Shown here: positions 42,003 to 42,714 of the stretch, piece by piece
Layout of the letters: each line of letters opens with the position of its first letter
Position numbering within the stretch: position 1 is the first letter of the stretch
NCBI GenBank assembly: GCA_002429385.1
Contig: DIZL01000063.1
Location: forward strand, 1-42,714
DNA length: 42,714 bases
Source of the DNA: Prolixibacteraceae bacterium UBA6029
GTDB taxonomy: Bacteria > Bacteroidota > Bacteroidia > Bacteroidales > Prolixibacteraceae
Direction of reading: 5' to 3'
Position numbers and translations under genes: made by a program
Notes under the pieces: model-generated
Databases searched by the model: none
Told to the model about the DNA's origin: nothing
The model's input: only the letters and a program-made list of their open reading frames with translations

Positions 42003-42066
42003 GCTTCGTTGAAAGGATATCGAGTACTCGGGGTGAAAAGCAATTCTTCGCAGGAAGTTCATCAGT
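42003..42066 (+). repeat. Dispersed repeat, copy 4
   Basis: GCTTCGTTGAAAGGATAT..GTGAAAAGCAATTCTTCGC then AGGAAGTTCATCAG matches copy 3 closely at both ends. Copies 3 and 4 thus form direct repeats on the two sides of the DUF4160/DUF2442 cassette. The hairpin part is less clear here. Confidence 0.65.
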
Positions 42067-42217
42067 TAAGATAGATCTTAATAGTGTTCTCAAATTGTGA
42101 TTAAAGTGGAAGAGTCCACGTGAATCAGGAGTTTCAGGTACTGTGTTTCGTGAGAACTTGAGGGTGAAATTCCATAGTGTGACTTGATTAGGTTTAATTT
42201 TAGATAAAAAGTCTCCG
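42067..42217. other. Spacer between the dispersed repeat and the second Fic gene
   Basis: No ORF is credible. ATTGTGATTAAAG near 42095 loosely resembles the left inverted repeat GTTGTGGTTAATTAC and could be a diverged cassette end. Confidence 0.3.
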
Positions 42218-42269
42218 TTGTATAATTGCTAAAATCAACTACCTTTGATACTATCAAATGATACTATCA
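42218..42269 (+). promoter_or_regulatory. Promoter and direct-repeat operator of the second Fic gene
   Basis: TTG (42218-42220) and TACCTTTG (42240-42247) are 19 bases apart, a good Bacteroidota promoter. GATACTATCA occurs twice (42247-42256 and 42260-42269), three bases apart, right at the predicted transcript start. A repressor bound there would block transcription. Confidence 0.6.
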
Positions 42270-42281
42270 TGATTTAGGATT

Positions 42282-42714
42282 ATGAAGCCACCCTATGAAA
42301 TAACAAGCAGGATTTTAAATTTGATTTCTTCAATATCTGAGAAGATTGGCGAGGTGAAATCTGCCAGATTAATTAAACCGCCAACTGAATTACGTAAGCG
42401 AAACAGAATAAAAACAATTCAATCATCATTAGAGATCGAAGGTAATTCACTTACTGTTGAACAGATTACTGATTTAATTGATAATAAACGAGTTCTAGCC
42501 CCTCCAAAGGACATTCTTGAAGTTAAAAATGCAATTGAGGTTTATTCTAAGTTGGATAAATTCAATGCTTATGATTTGAATTCACTATACAATGCTCATG
42601 GGATTTTAATGAATGGATTGATAAACAATGCAGGGAAATTAAGACGAACATCAGTGGGGATTATAAAAGGGAATAATATAGCTCATATTGCTCCTGGATA
42701 TTCCGGTAATACTG
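42282..42714 (+). CDS. Fic family protein, N-terminal part (runs off the window)
   Basis: The first 144 codons are present. The inhibitory motif appears as SLEIEG (bases near 42427-42444) in the context IKTIQSSLEIEGNSLTVEQI, so this is also a class II Fic protein with its own antitoxin helix. The following LAPPKDILEVKNAIEVYSKL and LYNAHGILMNGLINNAGKLR segments match Fic/DOC proteins. The catalytic HPFxxGNGR motif would lie past the window end. The N-terminal region (MKPPYEITSRILNLISSISE KIG-type) differs from the Fic protein at 1579, so they are not recent duplicates. Confidence 0.85.
   Translation, partial: MKPPYEITSRILNLISSISEKIGEVKSARLIKPPTELRKRNRIKTIQSSLEIEGNSLTVEQITDLIDNKRVLAPPKDILEVKNAIEVYSKLDKFNAYDLNSLYNAHGILMNGLINNAGKLRRTSVGIIKGNNIAHIAPGYSGNT

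Noticed and set aside
41022..42066. Insertion sequence around the DUF4160/DUF2442 genes
   Set aside because: There are terminal inverted repeats but no transposase; the genes inside are a regulator pair, so it is described as cassette-like only.

Overview
The window is bacterial chromosomal DNA from a member of the Bacteroidota, most likely a Bacteroidales/Marinilabiliales-type organism. Support comes from the recurring TAnnTTTG promoter element, a predicted type IX secretion (T9SS) C-terminal domain, Bacteroidota-specific families (DUF6266, DUF4292, DUF3667, DUF4175, BRO-type proteins), a fused DAHP synthase/chorismate mutase, and the ybeY-mnmG-apt-uvrC gene order. No rRNA, tRNA, CRISPR array, intact transposase or integrase was recognised.

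Layout. 1-2301 is an accessory end: the tail of a DUF6266 gene, a DUF3667 zinc-ribbon membrane protein and a class II Fic protein, with two copies of a promoter-carrying repeat. 2503-8088 (minus) is a core block: degenerate LytM/EnvC-like protein, DUF4292 lipoprotein, TPR lipoprotein, dut and hemW. 8291-12072 (minus) holds an Rrf2 regulator, LutB, rpiB and a polysaccharide flippase. 12073-17111 is an eroded accessory island: about 1 kb of palindromic repeats, a HEPN/MNT pair, a ParD antitoxin whose ParE partner is truncated, a frameshifted small gene, the tail of a NUC1-type nuclease, an ExoX-C/DUF3820-like protein and a BRO family protein preceded by a perfect 47-bp palindrome. 17246-19785 carries a glutaminyl cyclase, ruvB and a lone response regulator. 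20310-28700 (plus) is a housekeeping run: DUF4175 protein, HATPase, ybeY, mnmG, apt, uvrC, with a parS-like site between mnmG and apt. rsgA, xth and tdh follow. 32267-36284 holds a secreted GH32 fructan hydrolase and a T9SS metallopeptidase. 36286-38551 is a two-gene aromatic amino acid operon (tyrA, DAHP synthase/chorismate mutase) preceded by a leader peptide with eight consecutive aromatic codons and a terminator, which has the form of a transcription attenuator. 39267 to the end is accessory again: an MNT antitoxin followed by a HEPN-TlpA chimera, a DUF4160/DUF2442-XRE pair inside 15-bp inverted repeats, and the start of a second Fic protein.

The most noteworthy items are the aromatic attenuator, the HEPN-TlpA chimera, the cassette-like structure around the DUF4160/DUF2442-XRE pair with its dispersed GCAGGAAGTTCATC repeat, the parS-like site, the 47-bp palindrome whose core recurs inside the neighbouring BRO gene, and a two-copy nested-palindrome element near 32.0 kb and 38.8 kb. 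All family assignments come from reading motifs; no database search was run.
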